The notes beneath the pieces were generated by a model, which saw only the letters and a program-made list of their open reading frames with translations, had not been told where the DNA came from and did not search any database. 64,000 nt of DNA. Origin: Planococcus antarcticus DSM 14505. GTDB lineage: Bacteria > Bacillota > Bacilli > Bacillales_A > Planococcaceae. Location: positions 748,501-812,500 of the forward strand of contig NZ_CP016534.2 in NCBI RefSeq assembly GCF_001687565.2, read 5' to 3'. Shown in pieces: positions 18,319 to 25,267 of the stretch. Each line of letters opens with the position of its first letter. The first letter of the stretch is position 1. The position numbers and the translations under genes are program-made.

Positions 18319-18627
18319 ATGAAAAAGAGGATAGTTAGTGGAGTATTAACTGCCGTCATTATCATAGGAGGTGGAAATGGTCTCTATAGGACGTTAGCAT
18401 CTGCAAAAGAAAATGCAGAAACTTCTATGCAACATGATGGAATGACTATGGACCATATGCATGAGATGATGGAGTCTGGAAATATGAATTTCGGACAGAT
18501 GAAACCTTTCATGAAGAAAATGCATCCGGATTTAGACAATCAACAATTGCGAGAGCTCTATAAAGGTATGCATAGTACGGGAGGTTCAGCTACTAGCAAA
18601 AACTTTAAAGGGATGATGGGTAACTAA
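18319..18627 (+). CDS. Met/His-rich small exported protein, possibly copper-related
   Basis: A 102-residue protein with a Lys-rich start and a hydrophobic N-terminal segment (residues 5-20) that may be a signal peptide or anchor. The mature part is rich in Met and His (MQHDGMTMDHMHEMMESGN and MKKMHPDL), the composition of extracytoplasmic copper- or silver-binding proteins. I chose the ATG at 18319 over 18277 because it begins the basic/hydrophobic leader and follows the SHOCT stop. Copper binding is inferred from composition only. Confidence 0.7.
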   Translation: MKKRIVSGVLTAVIIIGGGNGLYRTLASAKENAETSMQHDGMTMDHMHEMMESGNMNFGQMKPFMKKMHPDLDNQQLRELYKGMHSTGGSATSKNFKGMMGN

Positions 18628-18633
18628 CTATCA

Positions 18634-18684
18634 AAACAATGCCCCCATGTAAGACGAAACTCAATCTATACAATCTTAGAAGTA
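18634..18684. repeat. Dispersed intergenic repeat, partial copy R3
   Basis: AATGCCCCCATGTAAGACG followed by ACTCAATCTATACAATCTTAG matches the left end of the repeat family (compare ATCGCATCCCCATGTCAAAC in R7). The right half is not evident here; a terminator stands in its place. Confidence 0.45.
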
Positions 18685-18690
18685 TGAAGC

Positions 18691-18731
18691 AAAAACCGCA
18701 ATTTGGATGTAAACTCCAAATCGCGGTTTTT
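18691..18731 (+). terminator. Rho-independent terminator
   Basis: AAAAACCGCAATTTGGA pairs almost perfectly with TCCAAATCGCGGTTTTT. It ends the SHOCT/Met-His transcript. A second inverted pair (TGTGAACAAA/TTTTGTTCACA) follows at about 18736-18762. Confidence 0.85.
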
Positions 18732-18759
18732 CATGTGAACAAACATGTTTTGTTCACAC

Positions 18760-19060
18760 ATCTACTTTATGTGCTTGCTGCAAAGTGTTCTTGTTTTAAG
18801 AGTAAATCAAAAGACGTGATAATCATTTTTCGGACGACATTTGCCCGTAATTTCTTAATGATTAGGATAGCGTGGATGAAGAACAAATTCAGGAATGGAT
18901 CTGCGGGATACGTAGCCAAGAAAATATCTTTTATTTCATCAATAATTTGAGTTCTCCCGGTTTTGAACTACTCGGCACTAAAGTACCGAGATTCCTAGGT
19001 TATCGACCACCGCTATGAGAGCATTAGCATTCAACAGAGCGAGATATAAGCTCCAAAGTT
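18760..19060. other. Intergenic stretch with a possible coding remnant
   Basis: No intact gene. A plus-strand frame from 18870 to 19017 reads like protein (VDEEQIQEWICGI, then PRFLGYRPPL and a stop), and the preceding frame ends in IFRTTFARNFL, so a frameshifted remnant is possible. I do not recognise a family. Confidence 0.2.
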
Positions 19061-19095
19061 AAAAATTGTGGCCAGGAGTTTTCCTGACCACAACT
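19061..19095 (-). terminator. Rho-independent terminator (minus strand)
   Basis: On the minus strand TTGTGGTCAGGA pairs with TCCTGGCCACAA around AAAC and is followed by TTTTT. It ends the SDR gene. Confidence 0.85.
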
Positions 19096-19100
19096 TCAGT

Positions 19101-19847
19101 TTATTTGGTGTTGGTGAATCCACCATCGATACGAACGGTTTCACCGTTGATGTAGTCGGCTTTTGTCAGCAGGAAAGCGACCAATTCACCGACATCCTCC
19201 GGTTTACCTAAGCGTTTCTGCGGAATTCCAGCTTCGGCACTTGATTTCATGTCCGGGTTGTCTTCAAAGAAAGTTTTGACCATGGGTGTCTGAATCGGAC
19301 CAGGCGCAATGGCGTTGACGCGCAGGCCGTCTTTCGCGTATTCCGCAACGAGACTCTTTGTCATCCCGACAATGCCGTGCTTCGTTGCACCATAGGTAAC
19401 AACAGAAGCTTGACCAATGACACCAGCACTTGAAGCGGTATTGACGATAGAACCACCGCCATTTTTCAGCATGGCTTCTGCCACATAGCGCAAGCCGTAT
19501 AGAGCACCAAGCATGTTAATCCCGACAATCTGCTCGATTTCTTTAATGTCTGTTTCAAGGAAATTCTTACCGCTGCCAGAAATGCCGGCGTTATTGAAGA
19601 AATAATCGATTGAGCCAAAATGATCGAGTGTTTTATCTACATAGTTTTTCACTTGATCGGATTTTGAGACATCGGCTTTGATAAAGATGGCATCGACGCC
19701 TTTTTCTTTTAGTTTGTCGACGGTTTCCTGACCGCTTTCTTCGCTAATGTCGACAACTGAAATGTTGATGCCTTCATCTGCGAGGTAAAAAGCTGCAGAT
19801 TGTCCGAGTCCACTGCCGCCACCTGTAATAATTGCTGTTTTGCTCAT
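19101..19847 (-). CDS. SDR-family oxidoreductase (classical)
   Basis: A 248-residue classical short-chain dehydrogenase. It shows the cofactor motif GGGSGLGQ (residues 9-16), an acidic residue after strand 2 (VVDISEE, indicating NAD preference), NNAG (about 89), the catalytic Ser in TASSAG and YGATK (about 152-156), and a C-terminal INGETVRIDGG typical of 3-oxoacyl-ACP or glucose dehydrogenase relatives. It is monocistronic with its own terminator. The substrate is not determined; similar enzymes reduce 5-keto-4-deoxyuronates, but a direct link to the uronate cluster 11 kb away cannot be shown. Confidence 0.88.
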   Translation of the reverse strand: MSKTAIITGGGSGLGQSAAFYLADEGINISVVDISEESGQETVDKLKEKGVDAIFIKADVSKSDQVKNYVDKTLDHFGSIDYFFNNAGISGSGKNFLETDIKEIEQIVGINMLGALYGLRYVAEAMLKNGGGSIVNTASSAGVIGQASVVTYGATKHGIVGMTKSLVAEYAKDGLRVNAIAPGPIQTPMVKTFFEDNPDMKSSAEAGIPQKRLGKPEDVGELVAFLLTKADYINGETVRIDGGFTNTK

Positions 19848-20060
19848 TTGATTTTCCTCCTCTTATTTAAATACCTTATTCTAAAAAGTTTCTTTTATAC
19901 GCTTTCCCTAAAGAGAGCAGTGGTAATCAGCATTCTGGCAGATGTTGCAACTCTTCATTTAAACCGATTTATGCAATTCACATTTACAGTACTACTAAAA
20001 TCAATGATATTTTTAATAAAGTCGTCCATTTCTTTGCATTCAAAGCTTATTTTTTAAGGC

Positions 20061-20175
20061 TTGCGCACGCTTGTCTTAAAATACGCGCGCTCCGGAGTGG
20101 TTATGCACGGTTGGAAAAGTATACGCACGCTCACAAAAGACTTATGCACGTTCAGTAAAAAATACGCACGTTCAG
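20061..20175. repeat. Six degenerate 12-bp units at 20-bp period
   Basis: Units beginning near 20061, 20081, 20101, 20121, 20142 and 20162 share the core GCACG followed by T. Odd-numbered units read TTATGCACGTT-like and even-numbered units ATACGCACGCTC-like, so two forms alternate. The spacers are not conserved and A-rich. This lies in the 594-base gap between the SDR and DUF1801 genes. It is not a CRISPR: the repeats are too short and the spacers too small. Confidence 0.6.
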
Positions 20176-20196
20176 AGCAAAAAACTTGGTTTTAGT

Positions 20197-20216
20197 GCTT
20201 TTCGCTCGCGAAAAGC
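20197..20216. repeat. Perfect 8-bp inverted repeat, hairpin
   Basis: GCTTTTCGCTCGCGAAAAGC is an 8-bp stem with the loop CTCG, followed by GGAGCATC. There is no T run, so it is probably part of an intergenic repeat rather than a terminator. Confidence 0.5.
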
Positions 20217-20346
20217 GGAGCATCTTAGGCTTTGGTTGCGGCGCGTGGGAGAGAATCAAAAATTATATGTAAACTTTTCTTGTCTCTTTTTTCAGCCAAC
20301 ATGCGTAAATGAACAAGTGACGTGCAGAAACTGGTACGCAAAATGT

Positions 20347-20391
20347 AACCAGGCAGGTCAGCTGTATTTTCAGCTAGCCTGCCTGGTTATG
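20347..20391. terminator. Long hairpin, probable terminator for the DUF1801 gene
   Basis: AACCAGGCAGG and CAGCTG pair with CAGCT and CCTGCCTGGTT. On the minus strand it is followed by ACATTTTG, so it likely ends the minus-strand DUF1801 gene. Confidence 0.6.
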
Positions 20392-20441
20392 AAAAATTCC
20401 CTTGAAGTGTGTGGTGTTCAGTTCGCGCATTAATTTTTTAG

Positions 20442-20792
20442 TTACGCGTTTTTTAGGTTTTCAGCTACTCGAAAACGAACAATCCGGCGGATCAAGTCAT
20501 ATGGCATGGGCTGGTTAAGCGGAAACTGGACCGACCCTTTCCCTTGCTTGTATGTGGCAAGCTCTTGCTGAAAAGCCTCGATTCCACTGGGCACAGGGTG
20601 AAATCCGATGTGGTTTTTGAATGCAGCAAAATGAACCAGATTGCCGTTCAGCACAAATGTAGGCATTTGATAGCTGATGGCTTCTTGAGCTCCTGGCGCC
20701 TCTTCTTGAATTACGCGCCGCAGCGTCTGCAAAGTTTCCTGTACGCCTTTTGGTGCTTCCCGAATGTAGTCGTCAATCGTCTGGATACTCAT
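20442..20792 (-). CDS. DUF1801 / iron-chaperone-like protein (YdhG-like)
   Basis: A 116-residue protein of the DUF1801 family, similar to B. subtilis YdhG. Recognisable are TIDDYIREAP at the start, IQEEAPGAQEAISYQMPTF, GNLVHFAAFKNHIGFHP and the C-terminal GSVQFPLNQPMPYDLI. Family members of this length are called intracellular iron chaperones from frataxin-like structural similarity; that role is family knowledge and is not shown here. GGAGAACAC precedes the ATG. Transcribed alone. Confidence 0.85.
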   Translation of the reverse strand: MSIQTIDDYIREAPKGVQETLQTLRRVIQEEAPGAQEAISYQMPTFVLNGNLVHFAAFKNHIGFHPVPSGIEAFQQELATYKQGKGSVQFPLNQPMPYDLIRRIVRFRVAENLKNA

Positions 20793-20832
20793 GTGTTCTC
20801 CTTTCCTGACACTGGATTTTTGAATCTTTATT

Positions 20833-21198
20833 TTATCCCTTTATGCGAATATCATATCCTTTCAAAGGCTCTCGCGTAGAAAGATGAATAACGATTCCAA
20901 TGATTAATGAAACAGTTTCCCAAATTAACGCAAGAAAATGCACTGAGGATTCTGGAACGGTATAAATGAAAAGACATCCGAGTGAGACGCCTATCATTAC
21001 CAATATAAAATACCAATAATCTAAATAAACCCAGCAAAGAATAAGAAAATGAGCCGCATTTATAATGCAAATTACAGGGAGTACCATATCCACATTGAGT
21101 TCCTTAATGAGCAATACTACCGGAAGACAAACGATGATGATATTAGAGGCAAAACCTACTAGTGACGGGTACTGACTAGGTTTTGCAGATAGTTTCAT
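20833..21198 (-). CDS. Hypothetical four-helix membrane protein
   Basis: A 121-residue protein with four hydrophobic segments (about residues 14-31, 39-59, 63-83 and 88-107) and a basic C-terminus ending near KGYDIRIKG. No signature residues point to a family. It is divergent from the carotenoid desaturase gene and separated from it by a long hairpin. The length and the clean alternation of membrane segments argue for a real gene. Confidence 0.6.
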   Translation of the reverse strand: MKLSAKPSQYPSLVGFASNIIIVCLPVVLLIKELNVDMVLPVICIINAAHFLILCWVYLDYWYFILVMIGVSLGCLFIYTVPESSVHFLALIWETVSLIIGIVIHLSTREPLKGYDIRIKG

Positions 21199-21229
21199 TG
21201 CTAGTGAGCAATAAGTGAACTAGTCGTTG

Positions 21230-21282
21230 AAAACACTTCCATTTTGTCGTGGTTAAATCTAGCGACAAAATGGAGGTGTTTT
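21230..21282. terminator. Long perfect hairpin between divergent genes
   Basis: AAAACACTTCCATTTTGTCG pairs with CGACAAAATGGAGGTGTTTT (one G-T pair) across a 13-base loop. It has T runs on both strands, so it looks like a bidirectional terminator, but both adjacent genes are transcribed away from it. The rest of the 310-base gap is AT-rich promoter-like DNA. Confidence 0.55.
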
Positions 21283-21508
21283 ATTAGTCTTGCGCATCAT
21301 TCAATAAGTGGTATGAATCTAGTGATTCAATGTGGACATTCAGACAATTCTACTTCTATAATAAAGTGTGTATTAAAATTATACAAAAACTATATAAAAA
21401 AATTTTTAAAACTTCCAGCTAGGGAACTAGAAAGATTATAGCGAAATATTGGTATTTTAACAGTTTCCATAAAATGAACATATTTTAGAAAAGAAGGGCG
21501 GTACATAT

Positions 21509-23011
21509 ATGGAGAATCCACAAAAATCCGTAATTGTAATCGGAGGAGGACTTGGCGGCTTATCAGCAGCTATCTCTCTTGCGCAAAAAGGTTACGCGGT
21601 TTCTTTATATGAGAAAAATGAACACATCGGCGGGAAAGTAAATCGTTTAGAGCAAGACGGATTTGGTTTTGACTTAGGTCCATCTATTTTAACAATGCCA
21701 CATATTTTTGATAAATTGTTCCAAGGCAGCGGCAAGCGGATGGAGGATTATGTGCAAATCCAAAGACTAAACCGGGAATGGCGTTCGTTCTTTCCAGATG
21801 GTACGATGTTGGATTTGTACCATGATCTTGATTTGATGGAACAGGCAAATCCTGCACTTTCTCGCAAAGACATGAAAGAGTATTACGCGTTATTGAAATA
21901 CGCGCAGAAAATTTATAAAACGACAGAGCATAGTTATTTGAAAGAAGGCTTTGAATCACCGCAAGAAGCAGTGGCACAAAATGGCATTCTTGCGACTTTG
22001 ACTGGATTCGATTTGACGTCAACGATGTATAGCGCGATTTCCAAACGCATCAGCAATCCGCATTTGCGTGACATGCTGTCGTATTACGTTAAATACGTTG
22101 GCTCTTCTCCTTATAGTGCGCCTGCCGTTCTCAACATGATGATTTACATGCAGCATGCGCAAGGCTGCTGGTATGTCAAAGGCGGGACGCATAAATTAGC
22201 GGAAGGCTTGACGAAACTTGCGGAAGAAGAAGGCGTTCAGCTCCATGCAGGCATGGGCGTAATTCGCGCACTGACAAGTGAAGATAAGAAAATCGTCGGC
22301 GTTGAACTTGAAGATGGTTCGTTCAAAACAGCCGATTATTATGTGTCGAATATGGAAGTTATTCCGTTTTATAAAAAGATGGTCGCTGCAGACGAAGCGT
22401 TTGTTGCTGATTTGAAGAAAAAGTATGAACCTGCAAGTTCTGGTCTTGTGTTGCATCTAGGCGTCAAGAAAACTTATCCATTGCTAAATCATCATAATTT
22501 CTTCTTTTCTGAGAACTTGCATGAACAAATGGAGAAAGTCTTTGAAAAACACGAGTTGCCGGATGATCCGACAATCTATTTAGTGAATGTTAATAAAACC
22601 GATCCATCTCAAGCGCCAGAAGGACACGAGAACATTAAGATTTTGCCACACATTCCTTATATTCAAGACAACCCGTTTACACCTGAGCAATATGCGGATT
22701 TCGAAGAACTTGTGCTTGATAAATTAGAGCGCATGGGCTTGGACGGGCTGCGGGAAAATATCGTGACACGCGACGTCTGGACACCACACGATATTGAACG
22801 CGTGTACGGTTCAGACCGCGGTGCCATTTACGGAACGGTTTCCGATAAAAAGAAAAACGGTGGCTTCAAGCATAAAAAACAAAGCGAACTCTACGACAAT
22901 CTTTACTTTGTCGGGGGTACTGTTAATCCTGGCGGCGGCATGCCGATGGTGACACTCAGTGGCCAACAAGTGAGCGATAAAATTGTGAAACGCGATCAGT
23001 CGAAGAAGTAA
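21509..23011 (+). CDS. Phytoene-desaturase-family carotenoid enzyme (CrtN/CrtP-like)
   Basis: A 500-residue FAD enzyme of the CrtI/CrtN family. It begins with VIVIGGGLGGLSAAISLAQKG, the dinucleotide motif, followed by EKNEHIGGKV, GFDLGPSILTMP (about residue 55), an interior YVKGGTHKLAEGL and the C-terminal FAD-binding box LYFVGGTVNPGGGMPMVTLSG. Members desaturate C30/C40 carotenes or oxidise their terminal methyl groups. Pigmented Planococcaceae carry CrtM, CrtN and CrtP-like enzymes, but here the gene stands alone with its own terminator, so desaturase and oxidase roles cannot be separated. The ATG follows AAGGGCGG. Confidence 0.85.
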   Translation: MENPQKSVIVIGGGLGGLSAAISLAQKGYAVSLYEKNEHIGGKVNRLEQDGFGFDLGPSILTMPHIFDKLFQGSGKRMEDYVQIQRLNREWRSFFPDGTMLDLYHDLDLMEQANPALSRKDMKEYYALLKYAQKIYKTTEHSYLKEGFESPQEAVAQNGILATLTGFDLTSTMYSAISKRISNPHLRDMLSYYVKYVGSSPYSAPAVLNMMIYMQHAQGCWYVKGGTHKLAEGLTKLAEEEGVQLHAGMGVIRALTSEDKKIVGVELEDGSFKTADYYVSNMEVIPFYKKMVAADEAFVADLKKKYEPASSGLVLHLGVKKTYPLLNHHNFFFSENLHEQMEKVFEKHELPDDPTIYLVNVNKTDPSQAPEGHENIKILPHIPYIQDNPFTPEQYADFEELVLDKLERMGLDGLRENIVTRDVWTPHDIERVYGSDRGAIYGTVSDKKKNGGFKHKKQSELYDNLYFVGGTVNPGGGMPMVTLSGQQVSDKIVKRDQSKK

Positions 23012-23044
23012 TCATTAAAAGTGAACTACTAATTGGATGACATG

Positions 23045-23090
23045 AAAAACGCCACTTTCGAAGTCAATTGATTTCGAAAGTGGCGTTTTT
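23045..23090. terminator. Terminator hairpin T1
   Basis: AAAAACGCCACTTTCGAA pairs with TTCGAAAGTGGCGTTTTT around a loop including CAATTG. Bidirectional; shared between the carotenoid gene and the convergent arr gene. First of a family of similar hairpins in this window. Confidence 0.9.
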
Positions 23091-23131
23091 GTCTTTAAAA
23101 AGAAGAGAAATTATAAATGTCTTTTTTCAGG

Positions 23132-23548
23132 TCAATCAAGGATGACGTCCTTTCCTTGTTCGCGCAGAGTCTTTAAAGAGGCAAGCATTTGATTGATTTC
23201 TTTATCGGAATGCCTTTCCCAAGACCCCAATTCAGCAATGATCTTTAAAGGCGATTTAGATCGGTAAGAGCGTGTTGGATTTCCGGAAAATCTTTTGTCG
23301 GTTAAGTTCGGATCGTTCTCGAAATCACCCAGTGGTTCTACCATATAAATTCTTTCTTTTGACTGGGATGCAGCTAATTCAGCACCCCATTTAGCAGCTT
23401 CTAAAGTTGCGGTAAAGTAAATGTGATTCGATTTTTTGTCTTGGTAATTGGAAAGTTTTTGTGGTTCCAATAGATTTCCAATCTTTAATGCTGCTTTGGT
23501 GCCGTGAAAGAAAGGACCTTGATCTAAGACATCTTTTTTATCATTCAT
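23132..23548 (-). CDS. arr: NAD(+)-rifampin ADP-ribosyltransferase
   Basis: A 138-residue Arr-type enzyme, which inactivates rifamycins by ADP-ribosylating the ansa-chain hydroxyl. Family landmarks in order: GPFFHGTKAALKIGNLLEP, NHIYFTATLEAAKWGAELA, RIYMVEPLGDFENDPNLTDK and FSGNPTRSYRSKSPLKII. These include the His, Tyr and Asp positions of the compact ARTD-like fold. The length matches standalone Arr proteins. GGAGGCAAATCAGT precedes the ATG. No transposase or integron is adjacent, and the next structure upstream is a MITE-like element. Chromosomal arr genes are common in soil Bacillales. Confidence 0.92.
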   Translation of the reverse strand: MNDKKDVLDQGPFFHGTKAALKIGNLLEPQKLSNYQDKKSNHIYFTATLEAAKWGAELAASQSKERIYMVEPLGDFENDPNLTDKRFSGNPTRSYRSKSPLKIIAELGSWERHSDKEINQMLASLKTLREQGKDVILD

Positions 23549-23633
23549 ACTGATTTGCCTCCTGTATCACTCGTGTTATATGTTACAGTATAAGGTAAAT
23601 GGACTAGAGAGAATAGTCTGTAAATGGAATTTT

Positions 23634-23990
23634 ATTATATAAGTTGAACGAATGATTCCGGGCTGTTAATGTTCCGCCAATCAGCTGTTAAGAGCTTGCG
23701 CCGAACGAATTCGGGCTGTCTGAGTGGACTTCTTTCCATGTCACTTACGCTGCTCTCATAACAGTCTCCGCTGGTTTGCTCCGTATCCGGATGATTAGTT
23801 ACTCAAGGATGCTTAGAAGAAAGAGTGTACGACGGCGAAGGGCGAAGATGTGCTCCTGCATCGCGACGTCCTGTCGCGCCAGTTGCATGACTCACATCCT
23901 GTGGGCCCAAAGCGTCCGTCTGGAGCGATTTCTTCGTTTCCCTACCTCGTTGAGTTGAAAAAGCTGCTTCTTTAATTCAACTTATATAAT
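23634..23990. mobile_element. MITE-like element, 357 bp with perfect 15-bp terminal inverted repeats
   Basis: ATTATATAAGTTGAA at 23634-23648 is exactly inverted as TTCAACTTATATAAT at 23976-23990. The interior is much richer in GC than the flanks and codes for nothing convincing. Its right half (about 23820-23940) is related, in reverse orientation, to DNA at 62870-62990 (shared pieces include ACAGGATGTGA, GACGTCGCG and CGAAGAAATCGCT). This looks like a non-autonomous transposable element. No certain target duplication was seen. Confidence 0.65.
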
Positions 23991-24092
23991 AGATTATCAA
24001 TAGAAAAAAGAATGAAAGTTTCATGAATCGTGTTCATGTGTCAAAAAATAATCACAATAAGAAACTCTGAAAGAGGTGACTCGACGAAAGTG

Positions 24093-24236
24093 ATGCGATT
24101 CATGAATGATTTAGTTGGAGCGATTGTCGATGTATTGAAACTAATTGGTAATTTTGTCTTAGGGACAGCAATCGTGTCGATTCTATTGTATGGAGTTGCC
24201 AAGCTCTTTGATTTGATTGTCTATCTGTTTTTTTGA
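24093..24236 (+). CDS. Small membrane protein, 47 residues
   Basis: A short protein of the form M-R-F-M-N-D followed by two adjoining hydrophobic stretches (about residues 6-20 and 21-46, VLGTAIVSILLYGVAKLFD) ending LFF. AAGAGGTGA lies 10-14 bases upstream of the GTG at 24090 and the ATG at 24093; I prefer the ATG. No family is recognised. It is followed at once by a terminator, which supports a real monocistronic small gene. Confidence 0.55.
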   Translation: MRFMNDLVGAIVDVLKLIGNFVLGTAIVSILLYGVAKLFDLIVYLFF

Positions 24237-24288
24237 AAGTGCGTCTCTGTACACAGAAATTTAGCATGTAAACTACAATAGCATTAAG

Positions 24289-24334
24289 AAAATGCCATCT
24301 TCAATGAAATCAATTGATTTCGAAGATGGCATTT
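24289..24334. terminator. Terminator hairpin T2
   Basis: AAATGCCATCTTC pairs with GAAGATGGCATTT and the inner AAATCAATTGATTT is itself palindromic. Nearly the same core as T1 and T3. It lies between the small membrane gene and the convergent GntR-type gene. Confidence 0.85.
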
Positions 24335-24376
24335 GTCGTTTGAAATGGCTTTTGATGGTAAGTGAAATTATGGATA

Positions 24377-25078
24377 TTAAGTGGATTTGTACAGCTCGGA
24401 CCGAATACGTGAGATATGCCGGTCCATGAGCTGCTTTGACAAGTCACTATTTTGAGATGCAATGGCCAAGTATATCTCTTCGTGTTCTTTGAGTGTACCT
24501 TGGTGCCGACTAGCATCTGTGAAGCGATGCCTGCGCGTTTCGCGAATATTTTCTTCCATTCGTGAAGCTAGCGTTCCCATTAAATCAATCAATAATTGGT
24601 TCCTCGTCGCATTGGCTACTTGCAAGTGAAAGTCCAAGTCTGCCTGAACGCCCAATTCTGGGTCGCTCGCAGCTTTGGCCATTTCAATTAGGACGTTTTT
24701 TATAGCTTTCAAGTTTTCAGGCGTGGCCCGTTGTGCTGCGAGAGAAGCGGCTTCAACTTCGAAAGCACGGCGCAATTCGAGCATTTCGTCAATCAGTAAC
24801 GCTTTTGTTTCGTCTATGTGCGTGCCGAGTTCATTGCCGAGCAGATCACGCTTAGACGGAGCCAGAAAGCTTCCGCCTCCTTGGCGTATCTCAATGACGC
24901 CTTTACTTTCTATGCCTTTCAATGCTTCTCTAACAGAATTGCGGCTGACCCCGAACAAGCTAGCAAGATCCCGCTCAGAGGGAATCCGGTCACCAGGCTG
25001 CAAGTTCTTTTCAAGAGAGAGAACGTTAATCTGTTCGACAATCAGTTCATAAGTTCTTTTCTTTGGATTCAAAAACAC
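24377..25078 (-). CDS. GntR/FadR-family (FCD) transcriptional repressor, LldR/GlcC-like
   Basis: A 233-residue FadR-type regulator. The N-terminal winged helix shows PGDRIPSERDLASLFGVSRNSVREALKGIESKGVIEIRQGGGSF (about residues 28-72, in pieces). The C-terminal FCD domain carries the metal-binding and ligand residues in ELRRAFEVEAA, DLDFHLQVANAT and HEEIYLAI. Regulators of this group control lactate, glycolate or similar hydroxyacid genes. It is divergent from an FAD-linked oxidase and a transporter, and a palindromic site of the right type lies in the shared promoter region. It is therefore very probably the local repressor, relieved by a 2-hydroxyacid. Confidence 0.88.
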   Translation of the reverse strand: MFLNPKKRTYELIVEQINVLSLEKNLQPGDRIPSERDLASLFGVSRNSVREALKGIESKGVIEIRQGGGSFLAPSKRDLLGNELGTHIDETKALLIDEMLELRRAFEVEAASLAAQRATPENLKAIKNVLIEMAKAASDPELGVQADLDFHLQVANATRNQLLIDLMGTLASRMEENIRETRRHRFTDASRHQGTLKEHEEIYLAIASQNSDLSKQLMDRHISRIRSELYKST

Positions 25079-25155
25079 ACCACTTCCTGCACGCTTGCTT
25101 TTTACACTTTACTTTATCATACAAGATAGAATCTGCAATGTTTGAAAGAAAACCG

Positions 25156-25183
25156 TTGTACTTTTCAGATTATTATGTATAAT
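25156..25183 (+). promoter_or_regulatory. Sigma-A-type promoter for the oxidase-transporter operon
   Basis: TTGTAC at 25156 and TATAAT at 25178 are separated by 16 bases. The operator begins seven bases after the -10 box. Confidence 0.6.
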
Positions 25184-25189
25184 TGGATT

Positions 25190-25206
25190 AATTGGTTGGA
25201 CCAATT
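25190..25206. promoter_or_regulatory. Probable operator of the FadR/LldR-type repressor
   Basis: AATTGGTTGGACCAATT is a perfect 7-bp inverted repeat around TGG. It contains TGGT-N-N-ACCA, the general form bound by FadR-family regulators such as LldR. It overlaps the expected transcription start of the operon, fitting repression by blocking initiation. Confidence 0.7.
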
Positions 25207-25267
25207 TAAAAAGAAAGTAAATCTATTCTATTTTTTAAGTTGAAAAGCAAAAAGGGAGCGAACATCT

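Noticed and set aside
18639..18950. Plus-strand frame after the Met/His-rich gene
   Set aside because: It runs through the repeat and terminator hairpin, starts at a poor position and shows no family pattern; at most its end belongs to a gene remnant.
20061..20175. CRISPR-like array
   Set aside because: The units are only about 12 bp, degenerate, with spacers under 10 bp, and no cas gene is present.
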